Shown: in pieces, positions 18,907 through 27,690 of the stretch
Layout of the letters: each line of letters starts with the position of its first letter
Position numbering within the stretch: position 1 is the stretch's first letter
Origin: UBA4416 sp020846025
GTDB lineage: Bacteria; Bacteroidota; Bacteroidia; B-17B0; Aurantibacillaceae
DNA length: 64,000 bases
Direction: 5' to 3'
Assembly (NCBI GenBank): GCA_963169295.1
Contig: CAUJDD010000104.1
Span: forward strand, 1-64,000
Notes under the pieces: generated by a model
Databases searched by the model: none
Seen by the model: only the letters and a program-made list of their open reading frames with translations
What the model was told of the DNA's origin: nothing
Translations under genes and position numbers: made by a program

Positions 18907-20940
18907 ATGAATTTAAAAGATTTTCAACAACATATATTAAATGGTATTCCAGCAGAATTACCTCAAGCAAAAGTTTATGAATCTACAATAAATCATGCGC
19001 CAAAACGTAAAGATATTTTAAGTGTTGAAGAAAAAAAATTGGCTATTACAAATGCGCTTCGCTACTTTGATGAAAAACATCATACTGTTTTAGCTAAAGA
19101 ATTTGCTGAGGAACTAAAAACTTATGGACGAATTTACATGTATCGTTTTCGTCCTGATTATAAAATTTATGCTCGTCCTATTTTAGATTACCCCCATAAA
19201 AGTTTGCAAGCTGCGGCAATTATGCACATGCTAAGCAATAATTTAGATTATGCTGTTGCGCAGCACCCTCACGAATTAATTACCTATGGAGGAAACGGCG
19301 CTGTGTTTCAAAATTGGGCACAATACCTGTTAACTATGCAATATTTAGCTACTATGACTGATGAGCAAACGCTCGTGTTATATAGCGGGCACCCAATGGG
19401 ATTGTTTCCTTCACATAAAGACGCGCCCCGTGTAGTGGTTACAAATGGTATGATGATTCCTAATTATAGTAAGCCAGATGATTGGGAAAAATACAATGCC
19501 CTAGGTGTAACTCAATATGGGCAAATGACAGCAGGTTCTTTTATGTATATTGGTCCACAAGGTATTGTGCATGGCACCACTATCACTGTTATGAATGCAG
19601 CTAGAAAAGTTTCAAGCTCCGAAGAAGATAGAAAAGGAAAACTATTTGTTACTTGTGGTTTAGGTGGCATGAGCGGCGCACAACCTAAAGCTGCAAAAAT
19701 AGCAGGGTTAGTTTCTATCACTGCCGAAATAAATCCTAAAGCTGTTCAAACACGATTCTCGCAAAAATGGGTAGATGAAGTGTTTGAAAATTTAGACATC
19801 TTAATTCCTCGGGTTAAAGAGGCACAGAAAAACAAAGAAGCAATATCGTTTGCATATCAAGGCAATGTTGTTGATTTATGGGAACGCCTTGTAAAAGAAG
19901 GAATGAAAGTAGATGTTGGCTCCGACCAGTCATCATTACATAATCCGTGGGCAGGTGGTTATTATCCTGTGGGTTTATCACTAGATGAAAGTAATCACTT
20001 AATGGCAACTAATCCTTCAAAATTTAAAGAAGCAGTACAAGAAACGTTAGTAAGGCATGTTAAGGCAATTAATGCTTTAACAAAACAAGGCATGTATTTC
20101 TTTGATTATGGTAACGCTTTTTTACTCGAAGCAGGAAGAGCTGGAGCTGATATTTATAAAACTGAAAAACCAATAAAGGGTGGTCATGTAGGTGCTACTT
20201 TCAAATACAATTCGTATGTACAAGATATTTTAGGCCCTATGTGTTTTGATTACGGTTTTGGTCCGTTTCGTTGGGTGTGTACAAGCGCCAATGCAAACGA
20301 TTTACAAAAAACAGATGAAATTGCTTTAATGGTTTTAGAAGAAATTTATAAAACCGCGCCACAAGAAATAAAACCTCAACTAAGTGATAATATTGTGTGG
20401 ATTAGAGATGCCATGAAAAATAATTTAGTAGTTGGTTCACAAGCACGTATCTTATATGCCGATAGCGAAGGGCGTATAAAAATTGCAGAAGCTATTAATA
20501 AAGCCATTGCAAATGGAGAAATTTCTGCCCCTGTAGTTTTAGGGCGCGACCATCATGATGTAAGTGGCACCGACTCTCCATACCGTGAAACTTCTAATAT
20601 TTATGATGGATCAAAGTTTACAGCGGATATGGCTGTTCAAAATTTTGTAGGCGACTCATTTAGAGGAGCAACTTGGATAAGTTTACATAACGGAGGTGGT
20701 GTAGGTTGGGGTGAAGTTATTAATGGTGGATTTGGAATGGTACTAGATGGCACTGCCGATAGTGATAGAAAACTAAAATCAATGTTGTTTTGGGATGTAA
20801 ACAATGGTATAGCACGTAGGGCTTGGGCCAGAAATAAAGAAGCCCGTTTTGCCATTGAAAGAGAAATGCAACGCTCACCCAATTTAAAAGTTACTTTAGC
20901 TAATTTAGTAAATGACTCAGTTTTGAATGATTTATTTTAA
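18907..20940 (+). CDS. hutU: Urocanate hydratase
   Basis: Second enzyme of histidine degradation; converts urocanate to imidazolonepropionate using tightly bound NAD+. Family motifs are clear: YSGHPMGLFPS, VTCGLGGMSGAQPKAAKIAG, DQSSLHNPWAGGYYPVGLS and ISLHNGGGVGWGEVINGGFG. At 677 residues it belongs to the longer form seen in Bacteroidota rather than the roughly 550-residue Pseudomonas type. No other hut gene is in the window. It converges on the GNAT-methyltransferase gene with a 4-nt gap. Confidence 0.95.
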   Translation: MNLKDFQQHILNGIPAELPQAKVYESTINHAPKRKDILSVEEKKLAITNALRYFDEKHHTVLAKEFAEELKTYGRIYMYRFRPDYKIYARPILDYPHKSLQAAAIMHMLSNNLDYAVAQHPHELITYGGNGAVFQNWAQYLLTMQYLATMTDEQTLVLYSGHPMGLFPSHKDAPRVVVTNGMMIPNYSKPDDWEKYNALGVTQYGQMTAGSFMYIGPQGIVHGTTITVMNAARKVSSSEEDRKGKLFVTCGLGGMSGAQPKAAKIAGLVSITAEINPKAVQTRFSQKWVDEVFENLDILIPRVKEAQKNKEAISFAYQGNVVDLWERLVKEGMKVDVGSDQSSLHNPWAGGYYPVGLSLDESNHLMATNPSKFKEAVQETLVRHVKAINALTKQGMYFFDYGNAFLLEAGRAGADIYKTEKPIKGGHVGATFKYNSYVQDILGPMCFDYGFGPFRWVCTSANANDLQKTDEIALMVLEEIYKTAPQEIKPQLSDNIVWIRDAMKNNLVVGSQARILYADSEGRIKIAEAINKAIANGEISAPVVLGRDHHDVSGTDSPYRETSNIYDGSKFTADMAVQNFVGDSFRGATWISLHNGGGVGWGEVINGGFGMVLDGTADSDRKLKSMLFWDVNNGIARRAWARNKEARFAIEREMQRSPNLKVTLANLVNDSVLNDLF

Positions 20941-20944
20941 CTAT

Positions 20945-21982
20945 TCATCTTAAAACAGGTTTTTTTAAAATTAAGTCGTAATGCTTTTCTAATTCTCGTA
21001 TCTCGAGTATCTCTGCTAGCTTTCCAACTTGTTTAATTCTATCTTCTTTAAATACGAATTTATCTTCTTGTGAATTATAACTATGATTTAGATTAGCAAT
21101 TTTAATAAATATGATTCCGTTTTCCTTTAGTTTATCTAAGGCTTTTCGTATTGCTTCATTCTGTTTTTCATAGTCATAAAAATGCAACACATTAGAAAAA
21201 ATAATTAAGTTAAACCGTTTCTGTGTAGTTTCAATATATTCAAACCCATCTTGTATAATAAGATTTATTTTGCCTAAATTGAAATACAGATCTTCAGGTT
21301 CTTTATTATCAATTGCAATTATCTCACCTATTCTATCTTTTAAAGACTCCTGAATATTATTTATAAAACACATCTCACCAGTTCCAAAATCAAGGATTGA
21401 TAGATTATCCGTATTCCTTATATATTTTTTAATAAAACAAATCTCATCTTGATAGGATATTTCGCTTACCGATAACTTCATCATTAAATCTACTTGTTCA
21501 TCTTCGCCTAAATTAAATTTATGACTATCAAATTCTATGAATCCATTTTTTTCATAAAAATTTATTGCTCGTTTATTCTTTTCCCATACGCCTAACCAAA
21601 TAAAGTTACTATTTCTTTTTCTAGCAATTGTAATTGCATGTGAAAGCAACGTCTGGCCAACACACTTACCGTGAAAATCCTTTAATACGTATATTCGTTC
21701 TATCTCAATAGCGTCATCATTCATTAATTCAGTTTGCGAATTTCCAAAATTCAATTTTAGATATCCTATAGGCTTAGTGTCATATAGCGCAAAATAAAAT
21801 TCAGAATTGCAATTTTTAAGTTCTTTAGAGAGTTTATCTATGGAAAAGTTTTCAGTTAAATACTGTATCATATTTTCTTCAGAATTTTCGTTCGAAAAAG
21901 TTTCTGAAAAAGTCTCTACAGCAATCTCTCTTAATCTATTCGCATCACTTATTTCTACTTTTTGTATTCTAAGCTGTATCAT
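20945..21982 (-). CDS. GNAT acetyltransferase - SAM methyltransferase fusion
   Basis: A 345-residue two-domain cytoplasmic protein. Residues about 3-170 are a GNAT N-acetyltransferase (IERIYVLKDFHGKCVGQTLL acetyl-CoA loop, then FYEKNGFIEFD). Residues about 175-340 are a class I methyltransferase (motif I ILDFGTGEMCFI, then IIAIDN, NLIIFSNVLHFY). The first glycine of the usual GxG in the GNAT pyrophosphate loop is Cys here, so acetyl-CoA binding might be altered. The substrate is unknown. No frameshift separates the halves, so the fusion appears real. It is the last minus-strand gene before hutU and is separated from the dioxygenase gene by 248 nt. Confidence 0.75.
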   Translation of the reverse strand: MIQLRIQKVEISDANRLREIAVETFSETFSNENSEENMIQYLTENFSIDKLSKELKNCNSEFYFALYDTKPIGYLKLNFGNSQTELMNDDAIEIERIYVLKDFHGKCVGQTLLSHAITIARKRNSNFIWLGVWEKNKRAINFYEKNGFIEFDSHKFNLGEDEQVDLMMKLSVSEISYQDEICFIKKYIRNTDNLSILDFGTGEMCFINNIQESLKDRIGEIIAIDNKEPEDLYFNLGKINLIIQDGFEYIETTQKRFNLIIFSNVLHFYDYEKQNEAIRKALDKLKENGIIFIKIANLNHSYNSQEDKFVFKEDRIKQVGKLAEILEIRELEKHYDLILKKPVLR

Positions 21983-22046
21983 TAAACAAATTAATTAATA
22001 ATTTATTACTATTTTAAATTTAAAGATTATCCTTGAATTATTTTAA

Positions 22047-22068
22047 TTTTTTGACTAAGGTCAAAAAA
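22047..22068. promoter_or_regulatory. Perfect 9-bp inverted repeat
   Basis: TTTTTTGAC (22047-22055), loop TAAG, GTCAAAAAA (22060-22068) is a perfect inverted repeat ending 18 nt upstream of an exact -7 element. It could be an operator or a terminator read on either strand; the sequence alone does not decide. Confidence 0.4.
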
Positions 22069-22086
22069 TAATATACAATTAGCCTT

Positions 22087-22200
22087 TACATTTGGAACAT
22101 GAAACTACTACTACAAAACATTCGCTTAGCTTATCAATGGATAGTTCTATTTGGTAACATCAAATTTTCATAGAAAATTATTTGATGGTTTCTTTATTTT
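22087..22200 (+). other. Possible small transcription unit (24-codon ORF or small RNA)
   Basis: TACATTTG at 22087-22094 is an exact Bacteroidota -7 element. Five nucleotides later an ATG opens a 24-codon frame (22099-22173; begins MKLLLQNIRLAYQW). An imperfect hairpin follows, CATCAAATTTTC (22160-22171) pairing with GAAAATTATTTGATG, and then a T-rich tract. The arrangement resembles a leaderless micro-ORF or a small RNA with its own terminator, placed antisense to the flanking genes. No -33 element is evident. Speculative. Confidence 0.25.
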
Positions 22201-22230
22201 AAACAGTGAAATTACTTTAAAAGTAAGGCT

Positions 22231-23118
22231 CTACCCTATTTTTAATGATGTCATTGTTAATGAACCTGCCATAGCTTTATCATTAAAAAGTTGTAATGTG
22301 TCTTTTTGGGTTTGTAATGCTAAAGTATAAATAAGTGGTATGTAATGCTCAGGGCTTGGTATTGATAAATCAAAGGCCTTGCCTTGTTTTTTATAATCAA
22401 TTAATGCTTGATGGTTATGAGACTGAATGTATGATTTGATTTTTTCACTTGCTTCTAAAGCCCAATCGTAAGCATAATTTTCAACTTGTAATTTATCCCA
22501 GGCTAGCATCGATAAATTATGTACAATGTTTCCACTTCCTATAATTAACACTCCTTTATTTCTTAATACAAGAAGCTCTTTTGAAAGTTGGTAATGATAG
22601 CTAGCATCTTTGCTGTAATCTATGCTCATCTGAATAACTGGAACATCCGCTTGAGGGTACAAATGTTTTACAACAGTCCATGCGCCATGATCTAAGCCCC
22701 ATTTATCATCTAACCCAACCGAAGTGGTATGTAGCGTATTCTTTATTTCATTAGCTAATTCGGGGCTTCCTGGCGCAGGATACTGCACATCAAATAAAGC
22801 CTTAGGAAATCCACCAAAATCATGAATAGTGCGTGGATGTTCCATTGCTGTTACAAAGGTTCCTTTTGTTTCCCAGTGCGCCGAAACAACCAAAATGACT
22901 TTTGGTTTTGGAATTGTTTTCCCAATTTCTCTAAATCCTCTTACAAATTCATTCTCTTCTATAGCATTCATTGGGCTGCCATGCCCCAAAAACAAAACTG
23001 GCATCATTTCTGAAACAATTGGTAAGTTATTACTTAAAGTATTTAATGAATTTAGTTTCATAGCATAATATGATAGTGGTGATACACAAAGTAGTTTTAA
23101 AAAATCAGAACGAGTCAT
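22231..23118 (-). CDS. DODA-type (LigB family) extradiol aromatic-ring dioxygenase
   Basis: A 295-residue protein of the YgiD / 4,5-DOPA dioxygenase family, related to LigB class III extradiol dioxygenases. Metal ligands are recognisable: His in FLGHGSPM, His in VVSAHWET and the GLDHGAWTVVKHLYP and GSGNIVHNL motifs. The N-terminus (MTRSDFLKLLCVSPLSYYAMK) resembles a degenerate Tat or signal leader, which Bacteroidota members often carry. The physiological substrate is unknown; catecholic compounds are possible. The start is 15 nt after the stop of the pseudouridine synthase gene, suggesting the same transcript. Confidence 0.88.
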   Translation of the reverse strand: MTRSDFLKLLCVSPLSYYAMKLNSLNTLSNNLPIVSEMMPVLFLGHGSPMNAIEENEFVRGFREIGKTIPKPKVILVVSAHWETKGTFVTAMEHPRTIHDFGGFPKALFDVQYPAPGSPELANEIKNTLHTTSVGLDDKWGLDHGAWTVVKHLYPQADVPVIQMSIDYSKDASYHYQLSKELLVLRNKGVLIIGSGNIVHNLSMLAWDKLQVENYAYDWALEASEKIKSYIQSHNHQALIDYKKQGKAFDLSIPSPEHYIPLIYTLALQTQKDTLQLFNDKAMAGSLTMTSLKIG

Positions 23119-23133
23119 GATTGTCTTTAATGG

Positions 23134-24198
23134 TTAAACGTTTTTATTTGAGGTAAAAACTCTAAAGCGCTCAATCACTTGTTGCATATCATCAGGTAAT
23201 TCACTATTAAAAAATATAGGCTCCTTAGTAATTGGGTGTGTTATTCCCAATGTTTTAGCGTGAAGAGCTTGACGTGGTAAAATCTCAAAACAATTCTCGA
23301 TAAACTGCTTATACTTATTACCATGTTGACCTTTTAGAATTTTATCGCCGCCATATTCATTATCATTAAATAAGGGATGACCAATATGTTTCATGTGAAC
23401 TCGTATTTGATGTGTTCTGCCGGTTTCTAATTTACATTCAACCACTGTTACATAACCAAATCGCTCTAATACTTTATAGTGTGTAATGGCATGTTTGCCG
23501 TGGTCGCTATTTGGGAATGTAGCCATTACTTTTCTGTTTTTTAAATCACGCGCTACATTCACATTAATGGTTCCTGCATCGTCTTTGACATCGCCCCACA
23601 CAATAGCAATATATTTTCTATCTAAATTTCTATCAAAAAAATCTTTAGCTAATCGTGTCATAGCCAACTCTGTTTTAGCAATAATAATAATACCTGATGT
23701 GTTTTTATCTATACGATGCACTAAGCCAGGGCGATTAATTTCTAAGTTATCGGCTAATTTTTGTTTAGAAGTAGGTAAATTATTAAAGCGATAAGCTAAG
23801 GCATTAACCAAAGTCCCAGTGTAATGTCCATAAGCTGGATGCACTACCATACCAGGTTCTTTATTCACTACACACACAAAATCATCCTCATAAACTACAT
23901 TGATTGGAATATCCTCAGCAACAATTTCAATTTCACGGGGCGGATTAGCCATTAAGATTGAAATTTCATCAAAGGGCTTAATTTTATAACTTGATTTAAC
24001 TGGCTTTTTATTTACCAAGATGGTTTCTGCATCGCAGGCTTGTTGTAATTTAGTACGTGTTGCATTTTGAATACGAATCATTAAGTATTTATCAATTCGC
24101 ATCATCTCTTGCCCCTTCTCTACAATAATATGATGGTGTTCATATAATTCCTTTTCATCCTCATTATGAGAACCTATCTCATCAACATCATCTGTCAT
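23134..24198 (-). CDS. rluD: RluA/RluD-family rRNA pseudouridine synthase
   Basis: Makes pseudouridine in 23S rRNA if it is the RluD orthologue. It has an N-terminal S4 RNA-binding domain (about residues 33-90, RIDKYL...KSSYKIK) and a catalytic domain with Asp164 in GLVHRIDKNTSG, followed by the LETGRTHQIRVH motif. At 354 residues it has a slightly longer acidic N-terminus (DDVDEIGSHNEDEKE) than E. coli RluD. It starts 1 nt after the stop of the T9SS gene upstream; with the PASTA gene this order is common in Bacteroidota. Family certain, exact target position inferred. Confidence 0.9.
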   Translation of the reverse strand: MTDDVDEIGSHNEDEKELYEHHHIIVEKGQEMMRIDKYLMIRIQNATRTKLQQACDAETILVNKKPVKSSYKIKPFDEISILMANPPREIEIVAEDIPINVVYEDDFVCVVNKEPGMVVHPAYGHYTGTLVNALAYRFNNLPTSKQKLADNLEINRPGLVHRIDKNTSGIIIIAKTELAMTRLAKDFFDRNLDRKYIAIVWGDVKDDAGTINVNVARDLKNRKVMATFPNSDHGKHAITHYKVLERFGYVTVVECKLETGRTHQIRVHMKHIGHPLFNDNEYGGDKILKGQHGNKYKQFIENCFEILPRQALHAKTLGITHPITKEPIFFNSELPDDMQQVIERFRVFTSNKNV

Positions 24199-24199
24199 T

Positions 24200-26161
24200 T
24201 TATCTTGAGATAATTAGTTTTTGTGAACTAACGTTTATAGAACTTCCTTTAATTTGCACAAAATACACACCATTCTTTAAATTAGAAATAGGTATTATAC
24301 TGTTTTGGTTAGTTAATTCTTCATTTAATACAATCTCCCCTAACACGTTTACAATTTGTACACTAGCCTGTTTTAATTCAGCTATAAAAGGAGTATTAAT
24401 ATTTAGTAATTCATTAGCTGGGTTGGGATACATTGTGAATATTTCCTTTTGATGTTCTTTTATTCCAATGGTTAAATCGGCACAACCCATTACTGGGTTA
24501 ATCATTAAAGAACCATCAATAGAAGATTGTACCCAACTACCACTTACGTTATAATACAAAGCATCTTTATGATTTGTGTTTCTGTCAAATCCAATATTTA
24601 AACCTTGCGAGGTGGTTTGTATAAGTCCAATAAAATAAGTACCAGCCGAAAGAGGTAAACAAGAGGTAAGTTTATAATTAGCAAATAAATTATACTCGCC
24701 CGATGTAAAAATTGGATTAGTAAGAGAATCTTTATAAATGACGTTTCCAGGTTTCCCGCTTCCATCTTGACTCCACACGGTTATTCTAAACGAAGATCCT
24801 TGCACTAATCCGTTTTTAATAATAGGATCAAAATAAATTTTTACTGATTTTAAAGTGTCGTTATAATTCAAGGTAAAACGCATAGCTGTTTTAGCACCGT
24901 AGCTGTTTAAGTAATAAGCTTGTTCGGCACTACCATCATCGTAAGCATAATAATCATAAAATTTCTGAAGGTGTACTAATGTGTCGTTTTCTTTTCTAAT
25001 ATCGCCCGGCACATTGGTAATGGAGTGTTTGATGGAGAAATTAGTTGGTACACTTAGCGTGGATGTAAATGGATATAATGTAAACACAGGACAGGCCGCT
25101 ACACCATCGGTGCAATTAAAATAACCGTGATTTAAATAACTGTATGAGGGAATACCAGGGTTATTAATGGTAACATACACGTCTGTAGGAATGGTGTTCC
25201 CCGATTCATCTTTCACAGTGTAAGCATATTGCCCAGATAAGGCACCTGTGTTACTGCTTGATGTTCCTGGATTATTATTTCTAATAAAGTTCTTAAACCC
25301 AGTTCCTTTTTCAGTAGCAGGATTATACTGGCGGTAAGGTATTGTAGAATAATTTTTTAAAAATGAAGTAGGCATATACGAAAACGTAACATCTACTAAC
25401 ACCGTGTCATCATAAAAATATTGATCTTTTAACGTTACATAATCAATATGCCAATGGTCAACACTACCGCTGGTGGTGGCTTGATTCCTGAATCGAAATT
25501 TAAATCCATCGTGAAAATAAGCGGTGTCTGTTACACCAACTCTCACTCTATAAAAAGTAGTATCGCTTGACGAAGGGTTGTAACCAGCCTTTCCCCACAC
25601 TTTTTTCCAAAGATTTAATAAGGGCATATAAAAATCCAAACATAAAGAGTCATCTGGTTCAGGAGCATCGCCAAATCCTTCGGCTTGATAGTAAAAGGTT
25701 AAAAATACACTATCCGATGGTTGATAATAATAAGTTGTAGAACTTGAAGTTTGAATAGAATACAAATTAATAGGCAATGAAGTAAGCGTATCTGCGGAGT
25801 ACGACATTCCCTCGTTGGCCGAGAAATTATAAGGATAACCCAATTTATTAAGCCCCTCAAATGTTGCCACACCAAGGCTTATGGGTTGAATAGCAAAACC
25901 AGTATTAATATACACATTAGAATCTGCCCACAATGAGGCGCTTGGAAAAGGTGTTTTATAAGCATACGAAAAATCATCAAAAAAAGGCAGTTGTAATGAT
26001 GTTGTAGTAGTTGTTTTTTGAGCTAATGTCTTGTCTAATTTTTGATTTTGTAGAATAGCATTTCCGCTTAATGGCACTAATTGTTCTTGAGCTATAAAGC
26101 CAAAAAAAGAAAACAACATGATACTTAATAAAACAGATCTTTTCAATTTATTCATACTCAT
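24200..26161 (-). CDS. T9SS type A cargo protein, unknown function
   Basis: A 653-residue secreted protein with a signal peptide (LKRSVLLSIMLFSFFGFIAQ), a region resembling jelly-roll and choice-of-anchor domains (LPFFDDFSYAYKTPFPSASLW near the N-terminus is frequent in T9SS cargo) and a C-terminal type A sorting domain (FTMYPNPANELLNI to SQKLIISR). No catalytic motif was recognised. Its start overlaps the PASTA gene stop by 4 nt and its stop abuts rluD, so the three are cotranscribed. Confidence 0.8.
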   Translation of the reverse strand: MSMNKLKRSVLLSIMLFSFFGFIAQEQLVPLSGNAILQNQKLDKTLAQKTTTTTSLQLPFFDDFSYAYKTPFPSASLWADSNVYINTGFAIQPISLGVATFEGLNKLGYPYNFSANEGMSYSADTLTSLPINLYSIQTSSSTTYYYQPSDSVFLTFYYQAEGFGDAPEPDDSLCLDFYMPLLNLWKKVWGKAGYNPSSSDTTFYRVRVGVTDTAYFHDGFKFRFRNQATTSGSVDHWHIDYVTLKDQYFYDDTVLVDVTFSYMPTSFLKNYSTIPYRQYNPATEKGTGFKNFIRNNNPGTSSSNTGALSGQYAYTVKDESGNTIPTDVYVTINNPGIPSYSYLNHGYFNCTDGVAACPVFTLYPFTSTLSVPTNFSIKHSITNVPGDIRKENDTLVHLQKFYDYYAYDDGSAEQAYYLNSYGAKTAMRFTLNYNDTLKSVKIYFDPIIKNGLVQGSSFRITVWSQDGSGKPGNVIYKDSLTNPIFTSGEYNLFANYKLTSCLPLSAGTYFIGLIQTTSQGLNIGFDRNTNHKDALYYNVSGSWVQSSIDGSLMINPVMGCADLTIGIKEHQKEIFTMYPNPANELLNINTPFIAELKQASVQIVNVLGEIVLNEELTNQNSIIPISNLKNGVYFVQIKGSSINVSSQKLIISR

Positions 26162-26772
26162 TCATTAAAATCGTTAGCGTTTTCTTCGGTATTAGTACTA
26201 TCAGCGCTTTCAGACACATAATATGTTTCTTTTTTACCAATTACCAAATCTATCTTACTTCCCTTTTTTATTGGATCTCCAGGTGCTATTTCTTTACCTT
26301 CATACAATTGTTTTAAAACACATCCACTACAATCTCCTGTTACTTCGGTTATTTTTCCTTGTTTTAAGCCATAACTCTCAATCATCGAAATGGCTTGTCG
26401 AGTACTTCTATCCACCAATTTGGGCATAGCCATTTGTGGTGGTTGTGTACTAGTAACGTATAAATAAATAACTCTATTGTGTTTAACAGCAGATTTTGGT
26501 TCAGGATCTTGTTTTATAACAATTCCTGGTTTTTCCTCTGGATTATATAAACTATCAATAATTAAATAACCAATATGCTTTCCCTCAACAAACTGATTAA
26601 GTTCTGATATTTTTTTACCCGTAAAATCAGGCACTATAGCCACTTCGCCATGATGGGTATATACATCCAACAACTTAAACAAAATCCAAAGTACTATCAT
26701 TAAACATAATCCAGAAATGATTAAATGTTTTAAAAAAGTTTTTGAAATTAAATAAGCAAAAAAATCCTTCAT
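26158..26772 (-). CDS. PASTA-domain membrane protein
   Basis: A 204-residue protein with one N-terminal transmembrane helix (about residues 15-37) and two to three extracytoplasmic PASTA repeats (VPDFTGKKISELN, IKQDPEPKSAVKHNR, MPKLVDRSTRQAISMIESYGL, KGSKIDLVIGK). PASTA domains bind muropeptides or beta-lactams in kinases and PBPs; here there is no kinase or transpeptidase domain, as in other short Bacteroidota PASTA proteins. A CSGC motif between the second and third repeats might bind metal or form a disulfide. First gene of the unit PASTA - T9SS cargo - rluD - dioxygenase. Confidence 0.85.
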   Translation of the reverse strand: MKDFFAYLISKTFLKHLIISGLCLMIVLWILFKLLDVYTHHGEVAIVPDFTGKKISELNQFVEGKHIGYLIIDSLYNPEEKPGIVIKQDPEPKSAVKHNRVIYLYVTSTQPPQMAMPKLVDRSTRQAISMIESYGLKQGKITEVTGDCSGCVLKQLYEGKEIAPGDPIKKGSKIDLVIGKKETYYVSESADSTNTEENANDFNE

Positions 26773-26849
26773 AATTATTTATGAAGTGCTAATATACTGC
26801 CTTTAATTCACATTTCAAGCATGGAAATATAAAATTAAGCAAGGTTGTG

Positions 26850-27038
26850 TTAGAGCCCCAAATGTTCCTTTAATTTAGTGTAAGATGCCCGACTTAATGG
26901 TATTTTTTTGCCATTTTTTAGTAAAACCACATAGCTATTCTTTTCAAGCGGTTCTATTTTTGTAAGCTCTTGTAGGTTAATAATAAATGAGCGGTGGGTT
27001 CTAAAAAATTTACTACTATCCATATATCTCAGTAGCAT
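26850..27038 (-). pseudogene. LytTR DNA-binding domain fragment
   Basis: The 62 codons encode only the C-terminal half of a LytTR domain: SSKFFRTHRSFIINL, then KNGKKIPLSRASYTKLKEHL. The first half of the domain and any receiver domain are missing, and an in-frame TAG occurs at 27057-27059 just upstream. The 3' end is intact. It is best read as the remnant of a LytTR response regulator truncated at about 27045-27060. A functional stand-alone half domain is unlikely. Confidence 0.75.
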
Positions 27039-27045
27039 TCTTTGA

Positions 27046-27231
27046 AAAAATATATCCTACCACGATTTTGCTCTAGCTACGAATAGGATTCTAACAGATT
27101 TTTTCAATAAAACTCAACTTTATGAAACCCAATTAATAAAAAATAATGAGGGAAGACTAATTCTTCAAGGCATCTGTGATACAATACAAATAAATCAAAA
27201 CCGACTTAAACCCAAATTATTTCCTATTTAG
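27046..27231 (+). pseudogene. Possible 3' remnant of an unrecognised gene
   Basis: A 61-codon open frame without a start codon (KNISYHDFALATNRILTDFF... ending NRLKPKLFPI) runs from the LytTR break point and stops inside the 3' end of the XRE gene on the other strand. It has no ATG and I do not recognise it. It could be chance in AT-rich DNA, or the 3' piece of a gene cut by the event that truncated LytTR. Confidence 0.2.
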
Positions 27232-27585
27232 CATTAATTCCAAAACAGAAATACGTTTATCTTTTTCGAGCAATAATTTTTCGTAAAGTTCTTTTAATAA
27301 TTTTACTTCGGTTTGATGGTATATGGTGTTTTCATATTTGCCTCCCTGCTGGTTGTTGCCGTTATTAAAAATAATAGTTGCATCAAAACCTAATATTTCC
27401 TGAGGCGTAACCGCTAATATTTTACTTATCTCATTTAATCTATTAATAGTTAGTTGTGTTTCGCCACTTTCTATTTTACTATAGGCGCGTGTAGATAATC
27501 CAAGCTCCTGCGCCATATATTCTTGCGATAAATTTTTTAATTCTCTTATCTGCCTAATTTTTTCGTTTAAATTTTCTATCATCAT
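27217..27585 (-). CDS. XRE-family HTH transcriptional regulator
   Basis: A cytoplasmic regulator with an N-terminal helix-turn-helix (RQIRELKNLSQEYMAQELGL, then STRAYSKIESGETQLTINRLNEISKILAV) and a C-terminal coiled-coil segment (LLKELYEKLLLEKDKRISVLELML) suited to dimerisation. I start it at the ATG at 27585 (or 27582); the frame reaches a TTG at 27603, but that codon lies in a TTCAA-type repeat that looks like an operator. It is divergent from the RiPP precursor and is the obvious candidate for its local regulator and for autoregulation. Inducing signal unknown. Confidence 0.85.
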   Translation of the reverse strand: MMIENLNEKIRQIRELKNLSQEYMAQELGLSTRAYSKIESGETQLTINRLNEISKILAVTPQEILGFDATIIFNNGNNQQGGKYENTIYHQTEVKLLKELYEKLLLEKDKRISVLELMLNRK

Positions 27586-27596
27586 TTTACCTAAAT

Positions 27597-27633
27597 AGTT
27601 CAAAAATAGTAAAAATAATTCAATATTTGAACT
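27597..27633. promoter_or_regulatory. TTCAA/TTGAA half-site array (candidate XRE operator)
   Basis: AGTTCAA (27597-27603), ATTCAA (27618-27623) and TTGAACT (27627-27633) lie within 37 nt. The latter two form the inverted repeat TTCAA-TAT-TTGAA. The array sits just upstream of the regulator start and about 50 nt upstream of the precursor -7 element. Confidence 0.4.
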
Positions 27634-27678
27634 TAAAAATATATAATCTAATCAATTAAAAAATAAATTTGTTTTAGT

Positions 27679-27686
27679 TAGTTTTG
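27679..27686 (+). promoter_or_regulatory. -7 promoter element of the RiPP operon
   Basis: TAGTTTTG matches TAnnTTTG exactly. It predicts a start near 27692 and a 5' leader of about 75 nt before the precursor ATG. No good -33 TTTG is present at 19-21 nt, which suits an activated or tightly regulated promoter. Confidence 0.5.
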
Positions 27687-27690
27687 TAAT

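Noticed and set aside
22099..22173. Confident small protein-coding gene
   Set aside because: Only 24 codons with no homologue recognised; listed only as a possible transcription unit.
27586..27603. TTG start for the XRE regulator
   Set aside because: It adds six residues not needed for the HTH domain and lies in a candidate operator half-site; two ATG codons follow directly.
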